64,000 nt of DNA. It comes from Sediminicoccus rosea. Its GTDB lineage: Bacteria; Pseudomonadota; Alphaproteobacteria; Acetobacterales; Acetobacteraceae. A program made the translations under genes and the position numbers. Below, piece after piece: positions 1 through 8,614 of this stretch. The notes beneath the pieces are model-generated. The model was not told where the DNA came from. It did no database searches and saw nothing but the letters and a program-made list of their open reading frames with translations. The stretch covers positions 1,667,501 through 1,731,500 of the forward strand of contig NZ_CP137852.1 in assembly GCF_033547095.1 (NCBI RefSeq), given 5' to 3'. Every line of letters starts with the position of its first letter. The stretch's first letter is position 1.

Positions 1-284
1 GCAAGGTCACGCTGCGCAAGGCCCGCATGTACGAGTTCCTGGACCGCCTGGTCACCATCGCGCTGCCGCGCGTGCGTGACTTCCGCGGCATCCCCGGCAA
101 TCGTGGCTTCGACGGGCGGGGCAATTACGCTCTCGGCCTCAAGGAGCAGATCGTGTTCCCCGAGATCAACTACGACAAGGTTGATCAGGTGCGCGGCATG
201 GACATCGTGTTCGTCACGACGGCGAAGACGGACAAGGAAGCCAAGGCGCTGCTGAAGGCTTTCGATCTCCCCTTCGTCAACTGA
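1..284 (+). CDS. rplE: 50S ribosomal protein L5, C-terminal part
   Basis: The 3' end of rplE; the start lies before the window and the reading frame is open from base 3. L5 binds 5S rRNA and contacts the P-site tRNA in the large subunit. The visible part carries the family's [20 protein letters not shown] stretch, followed by [14 protein letters not shown] and the [17 protein letters not shown] ending. It is the first visible gene of the spc operon, 54 bases before rpsN. That gap contains a small GCCGGC/GCCGGC hairpin with a GTGA loop at 299-314. Confidence 0.97.
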   Translation, partial: KVTLRKARMYEFLDRLVTIALPRVRDFRGIPGNRGFDGRGNYALGLKEQIVFPEINYDKVDQVRGMDIVFVTTAKTDKEAKALLKAFDLPFVN

Positions 285-338
285 ATCATTGGAAAACCGC
301 CGGCGTGAGCCGGCAGGTTCCGGAGGACCACAGACCAA

Positions 339-644
339 ATGGCCAAGACCTCTTCTGTCGAGAAGAACAAGCGCCGCGAGAAGCTGACCGCGTCGCACGC
401 CAAGAAGCGCGCTGCGCTGAAGGCGGTCGTGATGAACCGCGAGACGCCGATCGAGGAGCGCTTCGAGGCGACCTTGAAGCTCGCGCAGATGCCGCGCAAC
501 GGTGCGAAGAACCGCATCCGTCTGCGCTGCGAATTGACCGGGCGCCCGCGCGGCAACTACCGGAAGTTCAAGCTCAGCCGCAACCAGCTGCGGGATCTGG
601 CCAACAAGGGCCAGCTCCCCGGTGTGGTCAAGGCGAGCTGGTAA
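339..644 (+). CDS. rpsN: 30S ribosomal protein S14
   Basis: S14 is a small-subunit head protein. At 101 aa this is the long, zinc-free form: the C-terminal region reads [20 protein letters not shown] without the CxxC pairs of the short form. The N-terminus [16 protein letters not shown] is typical of alphaproteobacteria. The ATG is preceded by a purine-rich GGAGGACC site. It sits in the usual place between rplE and rpsH. Confidence 0.97.
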   Translation: MAKTSSVEKNKRREKLTASHAKKRAALKAVVMNRETPIEERFEATLKLAQMPRNGAKNRIRLRCELTGRPRGNYRKFKLSRNQLRDLANKGQLPGVVKASW

Positions 645-656
645 GGAGCGCGGCCC

Positions 657-1055
657 ATGTCCATGTCCGACCCGTTGGGTGACCTGCTCACCCGCATCCG
701 CAACGCGCACGGCGCCCGCCAGACCCGTTGTGTCGCCCCGGCCTCGCGCCTCAAGACCGACGTGCTCGACGTGCTCAAGCGCGAGGGCTACATCCGCGCC
801 TGGCGCGTGGAGGAGCTTCGCGCCGGCGTCAGCCAGATCGAGATCGAGCTGAAGTATTCCGAGGGCGAGCCCGCCATCAAGGAGATCAAGCGCGTCTCGA
901 AGCCGGGCCGTCGCGTCTACTCCAAGATCAAGGAGCTGCCGAAGTTCTACAGCGGCCTCGGGATCTCCATTCTGTCCACGCCTCGCGGCGTGATGAGCGA
1001 TGCCGAGGCCCGCGCTGCCAATGTTGGCGGCGAAGTCCTCTGCCGCGTGTTCTGA
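657..1055 (+). CDS. rpsH: 30S ribosomal protein S8
   Basis: S8 binds the central domain of 16S rRNA and, in many bacteria, represses spc operon translation. The 132-aa length is normal. It opens with MSMSDPLGDLLTRIRNA and ends with the conserved STPRGVMSDAEAR and GGEVLCRVF segments. Two in-frame ATGs lie six bases apart; the first is preferred because AAGGAG at 643-648 lies eight bases before it. It starts 12 bases after rpsN ends. Confidence 0.97.
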   Translation: MSMSDPLGDLLTRIRNAHGARQTRCVAPASRLKTDVLDVLKREGYIRAWRVEELRAGVSQIEIELKYSEGEPAIKEIKRVSKPGRRVYSKIKELPKFYSGLGISILSTPRGVMSDAEARAANVGGEVLCRVF

Positions 1056-1067
1056 TCGGGGGCCCGC

Positions 1068-1601
1068 ATGTCTCGCGTTGGTAAATATCCTGTCCCCGTG
1101 CCGGCCGGCGTCCAGCTTTCGCTGGCCGGCCGCACGCTGGTGGCCAAGGGCAAGCTGGGCGAGCTGAAGCTCGACCTGACGGACGCGGTGGATCTCGACA
1201 TCCGCGCGAACGAAGTGGCGGTGATGCCGCGTGGCAAGAGCACGCGGGAGCGCACCCTCTGGGGCACGACGCGCAGCCTGGTCGAGGGCATGGTGCAGGG
1301 CGTCTCCGTGGGCTTCACCAAGTCCATGGAAATCACCGGCACCGGCTATAAGGCGGCCGTGGTCGGCAATGACCTGGTGCTGAACCTGGGCTACAGCCAC
1401 GAGATCCGCTACCCGGTTCCTGCCGGCATCAAGATCAGCTGCGAGCGCCCGACCGCGATCAAGGTCGAGGGCGTGGACAAGCAGAAGGTCGGCCAGGTGG
1501 CCGCCGAGATTCGCGCCTATCGCGGCCCCGAGCCCTACAAGGGCAAGGGCGTCAAGTACGACAACGAAGTCATCCTCCGGAAGGAGGGGAAGAAGAAGTA
1601 A
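1068..1601 (+). CDS. rplF: 50S ribosomal protein L6
   Basis: L6 lies near the sarcin-ricin loop of 23S rRNA and the L7/L12 stalk base. The protein (177 aa) has the [15 protein letters not shown] start and the C-terminal signature [16 protein letters not shown] followed by a basic tail. Its last stop base is the first base of the rplR ATG (TAATG), so translation of the two genes is probably coupled. Confidence 0.97.
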   Translation: MSRVGKYPVPVPAGVQLSLAGRTLVAKGKLGELKLDLTDAVDLDIRANEVAVMPRGKSTRERTLWGTTRSLVEGMVQGVSVGFTKSMEITGTGYKAAVVGNDLVLNLGYSHEIRYPVPAGIKISCERPTAIKVEGVDKQKVGQVAAEIRAYRGPEPYKGKGVKYDNEVILRKEGKKK

Positions 1602-1963
1602 TGGCCGACAAACTCGCATTGCGGGATCGCCGTCGGGCGCGCCTGCGCTACCAGATCAAGGTGAAGGGCGGTGGCCGTCCTCGTCTGTCGGTCTTCCGCT
1701 CCGGGCGTCACATCTACGCCCAGGTGATCGACGATGCGGCCGGCCGTACCGTCGCCGCCGCCTCGACGCTGGAGAAGGATCTGCGCTCCAGCCTCAAGAC
1801 CGGCGCCGACAAGGACGCCGCCGTCACGGTGGGCAAGCTGGTGGCCGAGCGTGCGCTCGCCGCCGGGGTGTCCGCGGTCGTCTTCGACCGTGGCCCCTTC
1901 CTGTATCATGGCCGCGTCAAGGCGCTGGCGGAGGCTGCCCGCGAGGGCGGCCTGTCCTTCTGA
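1601..1963 (+). CDS. rplR: 50S ribosomal protein L18
   Basis: L18 binds 5S rRNA and helps deliver it to the central protuberance with L5. The 120-aa protein has the basic start [18 protein letters not shown], the [20 protein letters not shown] segment and the [17 protein letters not shown] ending expected of the family. It overlaps rplF by one base and is followed 18 bases later by rpsE. Confidence 0.96.
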   Translation: MADKLALRDRRRARLRYQIKVKGGGRPRLSVFRSGRHIYAQVIDDAAGRTVAAASTLEKDLRSSLKTGADKDAAVTVGKLVAERALAAGVSAVVFDRGPFLYHGRVKALAEAAREGGLSF

Positions 1964-1981
1964 GCCGCGGGGAGAACGAAT

Positions 1982-2614
1982 ATGGCACGTGAACCGCGCA
2001 GTGGCGGCGATGGCGAGAACCGGGGGCGTGGCCGTGGCCGCGACCGCGACCAGAACCGCAACCAGCCCGAGCGGGAGCAGGGCGACGAGCTGCAGGACAA
2101 GCTGGTCACGATCAACCGCGTCGCGAAGGTGGTGAAGGGCGGCCGTCGCTTCAGCTTCGCCGCGCTCGTCGTCGTGGGTGACCAGAAGGGTCGCGTCGGC
2201 TGGGGTTCGGGCAAGGCCCGCGAGGTGCCGGAGGCCATCCGCAAGGCCACCGAGCGCGCCAAGAAGGGCATGATCCGCGTCCCGATGCGCGAGAGCCGCA
2301 CGCTTCACCACGATGTGGTCGGCGTGTTCGGCGCGGGCAAGGTGGTGCTGCGTTCGGCCCCGGCCGGTACCGGCATCATCGCGGGCGGCCCGATGCGCGC
2401 CGTCTTCGAGACGCTGGGCATGGGCGACGTGGTGGCGAAGTGCACCGGCTCGACCAACCCGCACAACATGGTGAAGGCGACCTTCGCCGCCCTCTCGCTG
2501 GCGACCAGCCCGCGCAGCGTGGCGAACCGCCGTGGCAAGAAGGTCGCTGACCTCATGGGTCCGCGCAAGGATGGCGCCGCCGAGCCGGCGCCGGAGGCTG
2601 CTGCCAATGTCTGA
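1982..2614 (+). CDS. rpsE: 30S ribosomal protein S5
   Basis: S5 acts in decoding fidelity and in the helicase activity at the mRNA entry site. The conserved core starts near residue 35 ([21 protein letters not shown]) and includes the [15 protein letters not shown] segment. At 210 aa it is longer than E. coli S5, because of an arginine/asparagine-rich N-terminal extension (about residues 1-33) of a kind common in alphaproteobacteria. The last eight bases overlap rpmD. Confidence 0.97.
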   Translation: MAREPRSGGDGENRGRGRGRDRDQNRNQPEREQGDELQDKLVTINRVAKVVKGGRRFSFAALVVVGDQKGRVGWGSGKAREVPEAIRKATERAKKGMIRVPMRESRTLHHDVVGVFGAGKVVLRSAPAGTGIIAGGPMRAVFETLGMGDVVAKCTGSTNPHNMVKATFAALSLATSPRSVANRRGKKVADLMGPRKDGAAEPAPEAAANV

Positions 2615-2792
2615 GAAGAAGACCGTCCGGGTGACGCAGATCGCGTCCGGCAATGGGAAGAAGCCTGGTCAGCAGGGTACGCTGATCGGCCTCGGCCTGA
2701 ACAAGATCAACCGCTCGCGCGAGCTGGAGGACACGCCCGCGGTGCGCGGCATGATCCGCAAGGTGGCGCATCTCATCAAGGTGGAGGGCTGA
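2607..2792 (+). CDS. rpmD: 50S ribosomal protein L30
   Basis: L30 is a small large-subunit protein. The start chosen here gives 61 aa, the normal length, beginning [15 protein letters not shown]. Longer in-frame extensions would only read antisense-like sequence inside rpsE. The core [17 protein letters not shown] and the ending [13 protein letters not shown] are conserved. Its ATG lies inside the last codons of rpsE, an eight-base overlap that suggests coupled translation. Confidence 0.95.
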   Translation: MSEKKTVRVTQIASGNGKKPGQQGTLIGLGLNKINRSRELEDTPAVRGMIRKVAHLIKVEG

Positions 2793-2829
2793 TCGCGGCA
2801 ACGCGGTCATTCCTTCAAAGGACATGGTC

Positions 2830-3312
2830 ATGAAGCTCAACGAATTGCGTGACAACGAGGGCGCGCGGCCGAAGTTCAAGCGCGTCGGTCGCGGCATCGG
2901 CTCCGGCAAGGGCAAGACCTCCGGCCGTGGCGTGAAGGGCCAGAAGGCCCGCACGGGCGTCTCGCTGAACGGCTTCGAGGGTGGTCAGCTGCCGATCTAT
3001 CGGCGTCTGCCCAAGCGCGGGTTCAAGAACATCTTCCGCCTGGAATACACGGCGCTGAACATCGGCACGCTGGACAAGGCGATCGCGGAGGGCAAGCTCT
3101 CCGCCGATGCCGAGATCACCGAGGCCGCGCTGCGCGAGGCCGGCATCGTGCGCCAGGGCAAGAAGTTCGCGGGCGTGCGCCTGCTGGGCCATGGCGAGAT
3201 CAAGCGTGCGGTGAAGATCTCCGTCTCCGGTGCTTCGGCGGCCGCCATCGCGGCGGTCGAGGCGGCGGGCGGCACGGTCACGCTGCCTGTGGCGGAAGCC
3301 GCGGCGGAGTGA
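2830..3312 (+). CDS. rplO: 50S ribosomal protein L15
   Basis: L15 is a late-assembly large-subunit protein. I chose the second of two ATGs (2824 and 2830). AAAGGA at 2817-2822 leaves seven bases before 2830 but only one before 2824, and family members begin [13 protein letters not shown]. The glycine-rich [18 protein letters not shown] region and the [18 protein letters not shown] motif are clear. The C-terminus carries an alanine-rich tail. secY follows after a 50-base gap with its own strong ribosome site. Confidence 0.96.
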   Translation: MKLNELRDNEGARPKFKRVGRGIGSGKGKTSGRGVKGQKARTGVSLNGFEGGQLPIYRRLPKRGFKNIFRLEYTALNIGTLDKAIAEGKLSADAEITEAALREAGIVRQGKKFAGVRLLGHGEIKRAVKISVSGASAAAIAAVEAAGGTVTLPVAEAAAE

Positions 3313-3362
3313 TCCGCCGGCTTTCGCCAGGCGGCATGGACAGGTCTCAGGAGGTTTAGGGC

Positions 3363-4718
3363 ATGGCGTCGGCCACGGATCAGCTCGCGAACAGCCTGAA
3401 TTTCGGCGTGCTTTCGAAAGCGACCGAGCTGAAGAACCGCATCTGGTTCACGCTCGGCGCCCTCATCGTCTATCGGCTCGGCACCTATATCCCGGTGCCG
3501 GGGGTGGATGCGGCGGTCATGGGCGAGATGCTGCGCCAGCACGGCGGCGGCATTCTCGGCATGTTCGACATGTTCACGGGCGGTGCGCTGGGCCGGATGA
3601 CGGTCTTTGCGCTGAACATCATGCCCTACATCTCGGCCTCGATCATCGTCCAGCTGATGACGGCGGCGATTCCCTCCTGGGAAGCGCTGAAGAAGGAAGG
3701 CGAGAGCGGGCGCAAGAAGCTCAACCAGTACACGCGCTACCTCACGCTGGTGATCGCCATCGTGCAGGCCTATGGCATTTCCGTCGGTCTGGAGGGGATT
3801 CGCGGCACGACGGGCTCCGCCGTGGCGGATCCGGGCATGGCCTTCCGCATCTCCTGCGTGATCACGCTGGTGGGCGGCACCATGTTCCTCATGTGGCTGG
3901 GCGAGCAGATCACCGCCCGCGGCGTGGGCAATGGCATCTCGCTCATCATCTTCGCCGGCATCGTGGCGAACCTGCCCTCGGCGCTGGTCTCCACGCTGGA
4001 GCTTGGCCGGACGGGCGCGCTCTCCACTTTCTTCATCATCTTCTTCCTGCTGGCGGCGCTGGGCACCATCGCCCTCGTGGTCTTCATGGAGCGCGCCCAG
4101 CGGCGCATTCCCGTGCAGTATCCGAAGCGCCAGGTCGGCAACCGCATGTTCGGCGGCGAGAACACCCATCTGCCGCTCAAGCTGAACACGGCGGGCGTCA
4201 TTCCGCCGATTTTTGCCTCCTCGCTGCTGCTGCTGCCGGCCACGATCGCGGGCTTCAGCACGGACCGGACGGCGGACACCTGGCTGCAGAGCATGGCGAA
4301 CCTGCTCGCCCATGGTCAGCCCCTCTACATGGGGCTCTACATGGCGCTGATCGTGTTCTTCGCCTTCTTCTACACCGCCGTGGTGTTCAACCCGACGGAG
4401 ACGGCCGAGAACCTGAAGAAGTATGGCGGCTTCGTGCCCGGCATCCGCCCCGGCCAGCACACGGCGGATTATCTGGACCGCGTGCTGACCCGGCTGACGG
4501 TGGTGGGCGCCATCTACCTCTGCATCGTCTGCATCATCCCCGAGATCCTGATCTCGAACTATGGCGTCCCCTTCTACTTCGGGGGCACCTCGCTGCTCAT
4601 CATCGTGACCGTCACGATGGACACGGTGGCACAGGTGCAGTCACATCTCTTCGCCCACCAGTACGAGGGCCTGATCAAGAAAGCCCGGTTGGGCGGTCGC
4701 GGCCCCAGGCCGCGGTAG
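3363..4718 (+). CDS. secY: protein translocase channel subunit SecY
   Basis: SecY forms the protein-conducting channel of the Sec translocon in the inner membrane. The 451-aa protein shows about ten hydrophobic segments. Conserved landmarks are [13 protein letters not shown] near the first helix, [16 protein letters not shown], the cytoplasmic loop [16 protein letters not shown], and [21 protein letters not shown] lies just upstream of the ATG. As in most alphaproteobacteria it is followed directly by adk (ten bases). Confidence 0.98.
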   Translation: MASATDQLANSLNFGVLSKATELKNRIWFTLGALIVYRLGTYIPVPGVDAAVMGEMLRQHGGGILGMFDMFTGGALGRMTVFALNIMPYISASIIVQLMTAAIPSWEALKKEGESGRKKLNQYTRYLTLVIAIVQAYGISVGLEGIRGTTGSAVADPGMAFRISCVITLVGGTMFLMWLGEQITARGVGNGISLIIFAGIVANLPSALVSTLELGRTGALSTFFIIFFLLAALGTIALVVFMERAQRRIPVQYPKRQVGNRMFGGENTHLPLKLNTAGVIPPIFASSLLLLPATIAGFSTDRTADTWLQSMANLLAHGQPLYMGLYMALIVFFAFFYTAVVFNPTETAENLKKYGGFVPGIRPGQHTADYLDRVLTRLTVVGAIYLCIVCIIPEILISNYGVPFYFGGTSLLIIVTVTMDTVAQVQSHLFAHQYEGLIKKARLGGRGPRPR

Positions 4719-4728
4719 GGAGAGACGC

Positions 4729-5382
4729 ATGAACCTCATCCTCCTCGGCCCCCCCGGTGCCGGCAAGGGAACGCAGGCGAAGCTCCTGGAGCAGCGCTTC
4801 GGCCTGGTGCAGGTCTCGACCGGCGACATGCTGCGGGCCGAGGTGAAGTCGGGCTCCGCCATCGGGCTCGAGGCCAAGGCGATCATGGAACGCGGCGCGC
4901 TGGTGCCCGACTCGATCATCACCGCGATGATCGCCTCGCGCGTGAAGCAGCCGGATGCCGCCAAGGGCTTCATCCTGGACGGCTTCCCGCGCACCGCGCC
5001 CCAGGCGGCCGCGCTGGATGAGATGCTGCGCGAGAATGGCATGGTCCTCGACCATGTCATCGAGCTGAAGGTGGATGACGCGGCCCTGGTGGAGCGGATT
5101 TCCGGCCGTTTCACCTGCGCGAGCTGCGGCGAGGGCTATCACGACAAGTTCAAGCAGCCCAAGGTGGCCGGCGTCTGCGATGCCTGCGGCGGGACCGAGT
5201 TTACCCGGCGCGCGGATGACAAGGCAGAGACGGTGGGCGCGCGGCTCGCGGCCTATCACAGCCAGACGGCGCCGCTGCTTCCCTATTATGCCGCGCAGGG
5301 CAAGCTGCGCAGCGTGGATGGCATGGCGGACATGTCCGACGTGACCATCGCTTTGACGAGGATTCTTTCGCCGACGGCTTGA
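4729..5382 (+). CDS. adk: adenylate kinase, zinc-LID form
   Basis: Interconverts ATP + AMP and 2 ADP. The P-loop GPPGAGKGT is at residues 7-15 and the AMP-binding segment [10 protein letters not shown] is near residue 84. At 217 aa it is the long form. The LID carries two CxxC pairs (CASC and CDAC), so it probably binds a structural zinc ion. Its stop codon overlaps the -35 element of the promoter that serves rpsM. Confidence 0.97.
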   Translation: MNLILLGPPGAGKGTQAKLLEQRFGLVQVSTGDMLRAEVKSGSAIGLEAKAIMERGALVPDSIITAMIASRVKQPDAAKGFILDGFPRTAPQAAALDEMLRENGMVLDHVIELKVDDAALVERISGRFTCASCGEGYHDKFKQPKVAGVCDACGGTEFTRRADDKAETVGARLAAYHSQTAPLLPYYAAQGKLRSVDGMADMSDVTIALTRILSPTA

Positions 5383-5408
5383 CGCGGGGACAGCCTTGGT
5401 TCTATGTG
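5378..5408 (+). promoter_or_regulatory. promoter of the rpsM-rpsK-rpoA-rplQ segment
   Basis: TTGACG at 5379-5384 and TATGTG at 5403-5408 are separated by 18 bases, within a CTTGAC...CTATGT context typical of strong alphaproteobacterial housekeeping promoters. It lies at the end of adk, about 185 bases before rpsM, in a 210-base gap with no gene. It would allow the alpha segment to be transcribed separately from spc. Seen as a sequence match only. Confidence 0.65.
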
Positions 5409-5593
5409 CGCGCCTCTCACGGGCGCGGCGTGTCTCCAGGGCACTCTTCGGCCGCGTTTTGTTTTGCCTGTCCAGTCTAGGCGCGGTTCGCCAGGGCAGG
5501 GTGTCGGGGTTTGAAAATTTCGCCGTAAGGCCGGGCATCCGGAACCGCGGTAACCATTGGACGGGCCCTCCCGGGGGCCACAGGAGCTTGAAC

Positions 5594-5971
5594 GTGGCGC
5601 GTATCGCTGGCGTGAACATCCCCACCAACAAGCGCGTGGTGATTTCGCTGCGCTATATCTACGGCATCGGCCCGCAGAACGCGGTCGCGATCTGTGAGCA
5701 GGTGGGGATTCCGGCCGAGCGCCGCGTGAACCAGCTGACCGACGAAGAGATCGTGAAGCTGCGCGAGGTGATCGACCGCGACTACCGTGTGGAGGGTGAC
5801 CTCCGCCGCGAAGTGGCGATGAACATCAAGCGCCTCATGGATATGGCCTGCTACCGCGGCCTGCGGCATCGCCGTGGCCTCCCGGTGCGCGGCCAGCGCA
5901 CGCACACGAACGCGCGCACGCGCAAGGGCAAGGCCGTGGCCATTGCCGGCAAGAAGAAGGTGACGAAGTAA
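5594..5971 (+). CDS. rpsM: 30S ribosomal protein S13 (GTG start)
   Basis: S13 sits in the small-subunit head and contacts the P-site tRNA and S19. I chose the GTG that gives [20 protein letters not shown] (125 aa, the normal size). CAGGAG lies seven bases upstream, and there is no ATG at the conserved N-terminus. The [20 protein letters not shown] signature near the C-terminus is intact. rpsK follows after one base. Confidence 0.95.
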   Translation: MARIAGVNIPTNKRVVISLRYIYGIGPQNAVAICEQVGIPAERRVNQLTDEEIVKLREVIDRDYRVEGDLRREVAMNIKRLMDMACYRGLRHRRGLPVRGQRTHTNARTRKGKAVAIAGKKKVTK

Positions 5972-5972
5972 G

Positions 5973-6368
5973 ATGGCTCGCAGCCCCGGCGGTTCCCGCC
6001 CGAAGAAGAAAGAGCGCAAGAACATCAGCTCCGGCGTGGCGCATGTTCTCGCGACCTTCAACAACACCATCGTGACCATCACGGACGCCCAGGGCAATTC
6101 CATCGCCTGGTCCTCCTCGGGCTCGAAGGGCTTCAAGGGCAGCCGCAAGAGCACGCCCTATGCCGCCCAGATGGCCGCCGAGGACGCCGGCATGAAGGCC
6201 CGCGAGCATGGCATGGAGACCGTCGAGGTGATGGTCTCGGGCCCCGGTTCGGGCCGCGAGTCGGCGCTGCGCGCGCTGCAGTCCGTGGGCTTCCACGTGA
6301 CGGCCATCCGCGACGTGACGCCCATCCCGCACAATGGCTGCCGCCCGCGCAAGCGCCGGCGCGTCTGA
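5973..6368 (+). CDS. rpsK: 30S ribosomal protein S11
   Basis: S11 lies on the platform of the small subunit near the E-site. The 131-aa protein has the conserved [18 protein letters not shown] segment and the [15 protein letters not shown] and [16 protein letters not shown] ending. In E. coli rpsD would come next; here it is missing and rpoA follows after a 123-base gap holding a terminator-like hairpin. Confidence 0.97.
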   Translation: MARSPGGSRPKKKERKNISSGVAHVLATFNNTIVTITDAQGNSIAWSSSGSKGFKGSRKSTPYAAQMAAEDAGMKAREHGMETVEVMVSGPGSGRESALRALQSVGFHVTAIRDVTPIPHNGCRPRKRRRV

Positions 6369-6384
6369 GCGCGACGCTCTGAGA

Positions 6385-6423
6385 CCGCGGGTGCGCCGGT
6401 GACGGCCGCACCCGCGGATTTTT
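6385..6423 (+). terminator. terminator-like hairpin inside the alpha operon
   Basis: An 11-bp perfect stem, CCGCGGGTGCG at 6385-6395 pairing with CGCACCCGCGG at 6407-6417, is followed by ATTTTT. It lies between rpsK and rpoA, where genes are co-transcribed in other bacteria. It could attenuate rpoA relative to the ribosomal genes or protect the upstream mRNA end. No separate rpoA promoter was clear. Confidence 0.6.
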
Positions 6424-6491
6424 GGTTTTGTGAGCATCTTCATCCGCCCGGCTCATCCGCCGGGGCCTGATCTGCTCTAGGAGAGACACCC

Positions 6492-7508
6492 TTGCTCGAA
6501 CGCAACTGGCAATCCCTGATCAAGCCCGAGAAGCTCCAGGTCGAGTCGGGCAGCACCGATCTGCGTCAGGCGACCCTGGTGGCCGAGCCGCTCGAGCGTG
6601 GCTTCGGCCAGACTCTGGGCAATGCGCTGCGCCGCATCCTGCTCTCCTCGCTGCAGGGCGCCGCAGTGACGGGCGTGAAGATCGACGGCGTGCTGCATGA
6701 ATTCAGCAGCCTGACCGGCGCGCGCGAGGATGTCACCGACATCATCCTGAACCTGAAGCAGCTCGCCATCCGCTACAATGGCGAAGGCGCCAAGCGCCTG
6801 ATGCTGACGGCGACCGGCCCCGGCGAAGTCACCGCCGCGATGATCCAGACGACGGGCGACATCGAGATCGCGAATCCGGAGCTGGTGATCTGCACGCTGG
6901 ATGACGGTGCGAAGCTCTCCATGGAGCTGACGGTCCAGGTCGGCCGTGGCTATGTGCCGGCTGCGATGAACCGCCCCGAGGATGCGCCGATCGGCATGAT
7001 CCCGGTGGATGCGATCTATTCGCCGGTCCGCAAGGTCTCCTACAAGGTCGAACCGACCCGCGTGGGCCAGGTGACCGACTATGATCGCCTCGTGCTCTCG
7101 CTGGAGACCAACGGCACGATCGTGCCTGAGGATGCCGTGGCGCTCGCTGCCCGCATCCTGCAGGACCAGCTGGCCCTCTTCGTCACCTTCGAGGAGCCGC
7201 GCGAAAAGGCCCGCGACGAGGTGGAGGACGACCTCCCCTTCAACCGCAACCTGCTGCGCAAGGTGGACGAGCTCGAGCTCTCCGTCCGCTCGGCGAACTG
7301 CCTGAAGAACGACAACATCGTCTATATCGGCGACCTCGTGCAGAAGTCCGAGCAGGAAATGCTGCGGACGCCGAATTTCGGCCGCAAGTCGCTGAACGAA
7401 ATCAAGGAAGTGCTGGCCTCGATGGGCCTTTCGCTGGGCATGCCGATCATCGGCTGGCCGCCGGAGAACATCGAGGACCTGGCGAAGCGGATCGAGGATC
7501 CGTTCTAG
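6492..7508 (+). CDS. rpoA: RNA polymerase alpha subunit (TTG start)
   Basis: The alpha subunit dimerises to nucleate RNA polymerase, and its C-terminal domain binds UP elements and activators. Residues 1 to about 230 form the assembly domain ([17 protein letters not shown]). The C-terminal domain shows [15 protein letters not shown] and [13 protein letters not shown] near residues 265-310. The 338-aa length is normal. The start is TTG, with AGGAGA seven bases upstream; no ATG fits the conserved [14 protein letters not shown]-terminus. Confidence 0.96.
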   Translation: MLERNWQSLIKPEKLQVESGSTDLRQATLVAEPLERGFGQTLGNALRRILLSSLQGAAVTGVKIDGVLHEFSSLTGAREDVTDIILNLKQLAIRYNGEGAKRLMLTATGPGEVTAAMIQTTGDIEIANPELVICTLDDGAKLSMELTVQVGRGYVPAAMNRPEDAPIGMIPVDAIYSPVRKVSYKVEPTRVGQVTDYDRLVLSLETNGTIVPEDAVALAARILQDQLALFVTFEEPREKARDEVEDDLPFNRNLLRKVDELELSVRSANCLKNDNIVYIGDLVQKSEQEMLRTPNFGRKSLNEIKEVLASMGLSLGMPIIGWPPENIEDLAKRIEDPF

Positions 7509-7613
7509 CGCCCTCAGGCGCCGGGCGCGCGCTCCGCGGGCTTGGCTTCGCCGCGCGACTGGTGCGCTGGCGGGTGGGGCGGTTGGGCGGCACCGGCCAC
7601 GGTGTGGCCGGAT
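7509..7613 (-). repeat. dispersed intergenic repeat, copy A
   Basis: Starts directly after the rpoA stop codon. Read on the minus strand it begins ATCCGGCCACA, continues as a GC-rich segment containing GCGAAGCCAAGC, and ends GGCGCCTGAGGGCG. It aligns along its length with the copy at 24110-24214. It shares 21 identical bases (7509-7529, reverse complement) with 59998-60018. The ends can form GC-rich hairpins. No coding potential is apparent. Confidence 0.6.
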
Positions 7614-7687
7614 CCTCTGGGTGGAAGTAGCGCTTCCATCTGGGTGTTATTGGTGATTGCGGCCGAGGCCGCTGATGGAGACTTGTT

Positions 7688-8110
7688 ATGCGTCACGGTA
7701 TGGCCAATCGGAAGCTGAACGTCACCTCGTCCCACCGGGCGGCCATGTTTCGCAACATGGCGACCAGCCTGCTGAAGCACGAGCAGATCACCACCACGCT
7801 CCCCAAGGCGAAGGAACTGCGCCCCTATACGGAGCGACTCATCACCCTCGCCAAGCGCGGTGGCCTGCATGCGCGCCGCCAGGCCCATGCGATCATCATG
7901 GATGACGCGGTGGTCGAGAAGCTCTTCACCACCATCGCCGAGCGCTACAAGACGCGCCAGGGCGGCTATTGCCGCGTGCTCAAGGCCGGCTTCCGCTACG
8001 GCGACGCCGCCGCCATGGCCGTGATCGAGCTGGTGGATCGGGACGTTTCCGCCAAGGGCCTGGACAGCGGCCCGAAGCCGGAAGTGGCCGAGGAGCAGGA
8101 GGCGGCGTAA
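7688..8110 (+). CDS. rplQ: 50S ribosomal protein L17
   Basis: L17 lies at the bottom of the large subunit near the peptide exit tunnel. It opens [20 protein letters not shown] and contains [19 protein letters not shown] and the [17 protein letters not shown] signature. The 140-aa length includes an acidic C-terminal tail seen in alphaproteobacteria. It is separated from rpoA by a repeat element, and a strong terminator follows, closing the operon. Confidence 0.96.
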   Translation: MRHGMANRKLNVTSSHRAAMFRNMATSLLKHEQITTTLPKAKELRPYTERLITLAKRGGLHARRQAHAIIMDDAVVEKLFTTIAERYKTRQGGYCRVLKAGFRYGDAAAMAVIELVDRDVSAKGLDSGPKPEVAEEQEAA

Positions 8111-8145
8111 GCCAGCCTCCCCAGGCTTCCCCGAACAGGGGCGAG

Positions 8146-8173
8146 GGGGCGACCTCTCGCCCCTTTTCTTTTT
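8146..8173 (+). terminator. intrinsic terminator after rplQ
   Basis: GGGGCGA at 8146-8152 pairs with TCGCCCC at 8157-8163 around a four-base CCTC loop, followed by TTTTCTTTTT. Position and form fit the end of the ribosomal protein operon. Confidence 0.8.
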
Positions 8174-8251
8174 CGCCCGGTGTCGAAAACAACCCATGGC
8201 GCGGCTCATGGCGGTGAGGGGATGATCCCTCGACCATCCAGGAGACCGCCC

Positions 8252-8614
8252 ATGCAATACGCCCTGATTTTCGCCGAGCCCGCCGGCGAATTCGAGAAGC
8301 GCAACGATCCCGCCCAGGCCCCCGCCTATTGGGGTGCCTGGATGGGCTATATCGGCGCGATGCAGGCGGCCGGCATCATGCGCGGCGGCCATGGGCTGGA
8401 GCCGCCGATGCTTGCCACCACCCTGCGCCTGCGCGACGGCCAGCGCCATGTGCAGGACGGCCCCTATGCCGACACGAAGGAGCAACTGGGCGGCTTCATC
8501 GCCATCGAGGTTCCCGATCTCGACGCCGCGTTGGAATGGGCGGCGCGCAGCCCGGCCGCCTCCGTCGGCTCGGTGGAGATTCGTCCCGTCCTGCCGCCAC
8601 CCGCCGAGTCGTGA
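8252..8614 (+). CDS. YCII-related DGPF-domain protein
   Basis: A 120-aa protein with the DGPF/YCII fold. The diagnostic segment is DGPYADTKEQLGGF (about residues 70-83), followed by the usual EVPDLDAALEWAARSP and EIRPVLPP. The ATG is preceded by AGGAGACC. The last codons overlap the GTG start of the sigma factor (GTGA), a sign of coupled translation. DGPF genes are standard partners of ECF42 sigma factors. Their biochemical role is not known, and none of these proteins looks like an anti-sigma factor. Confidence 0.88.
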   Translation: MQYALIFAEPAGEFEKRNDPAQAPAYWGAWMGYIGAMQAAGIMRGGHGLEPPMLATTLRLRDGQRHVQDGPYADTKEQLGGFIAIEVPDLDAALEWAARSPAASVGSVEIRPVLPPPAES

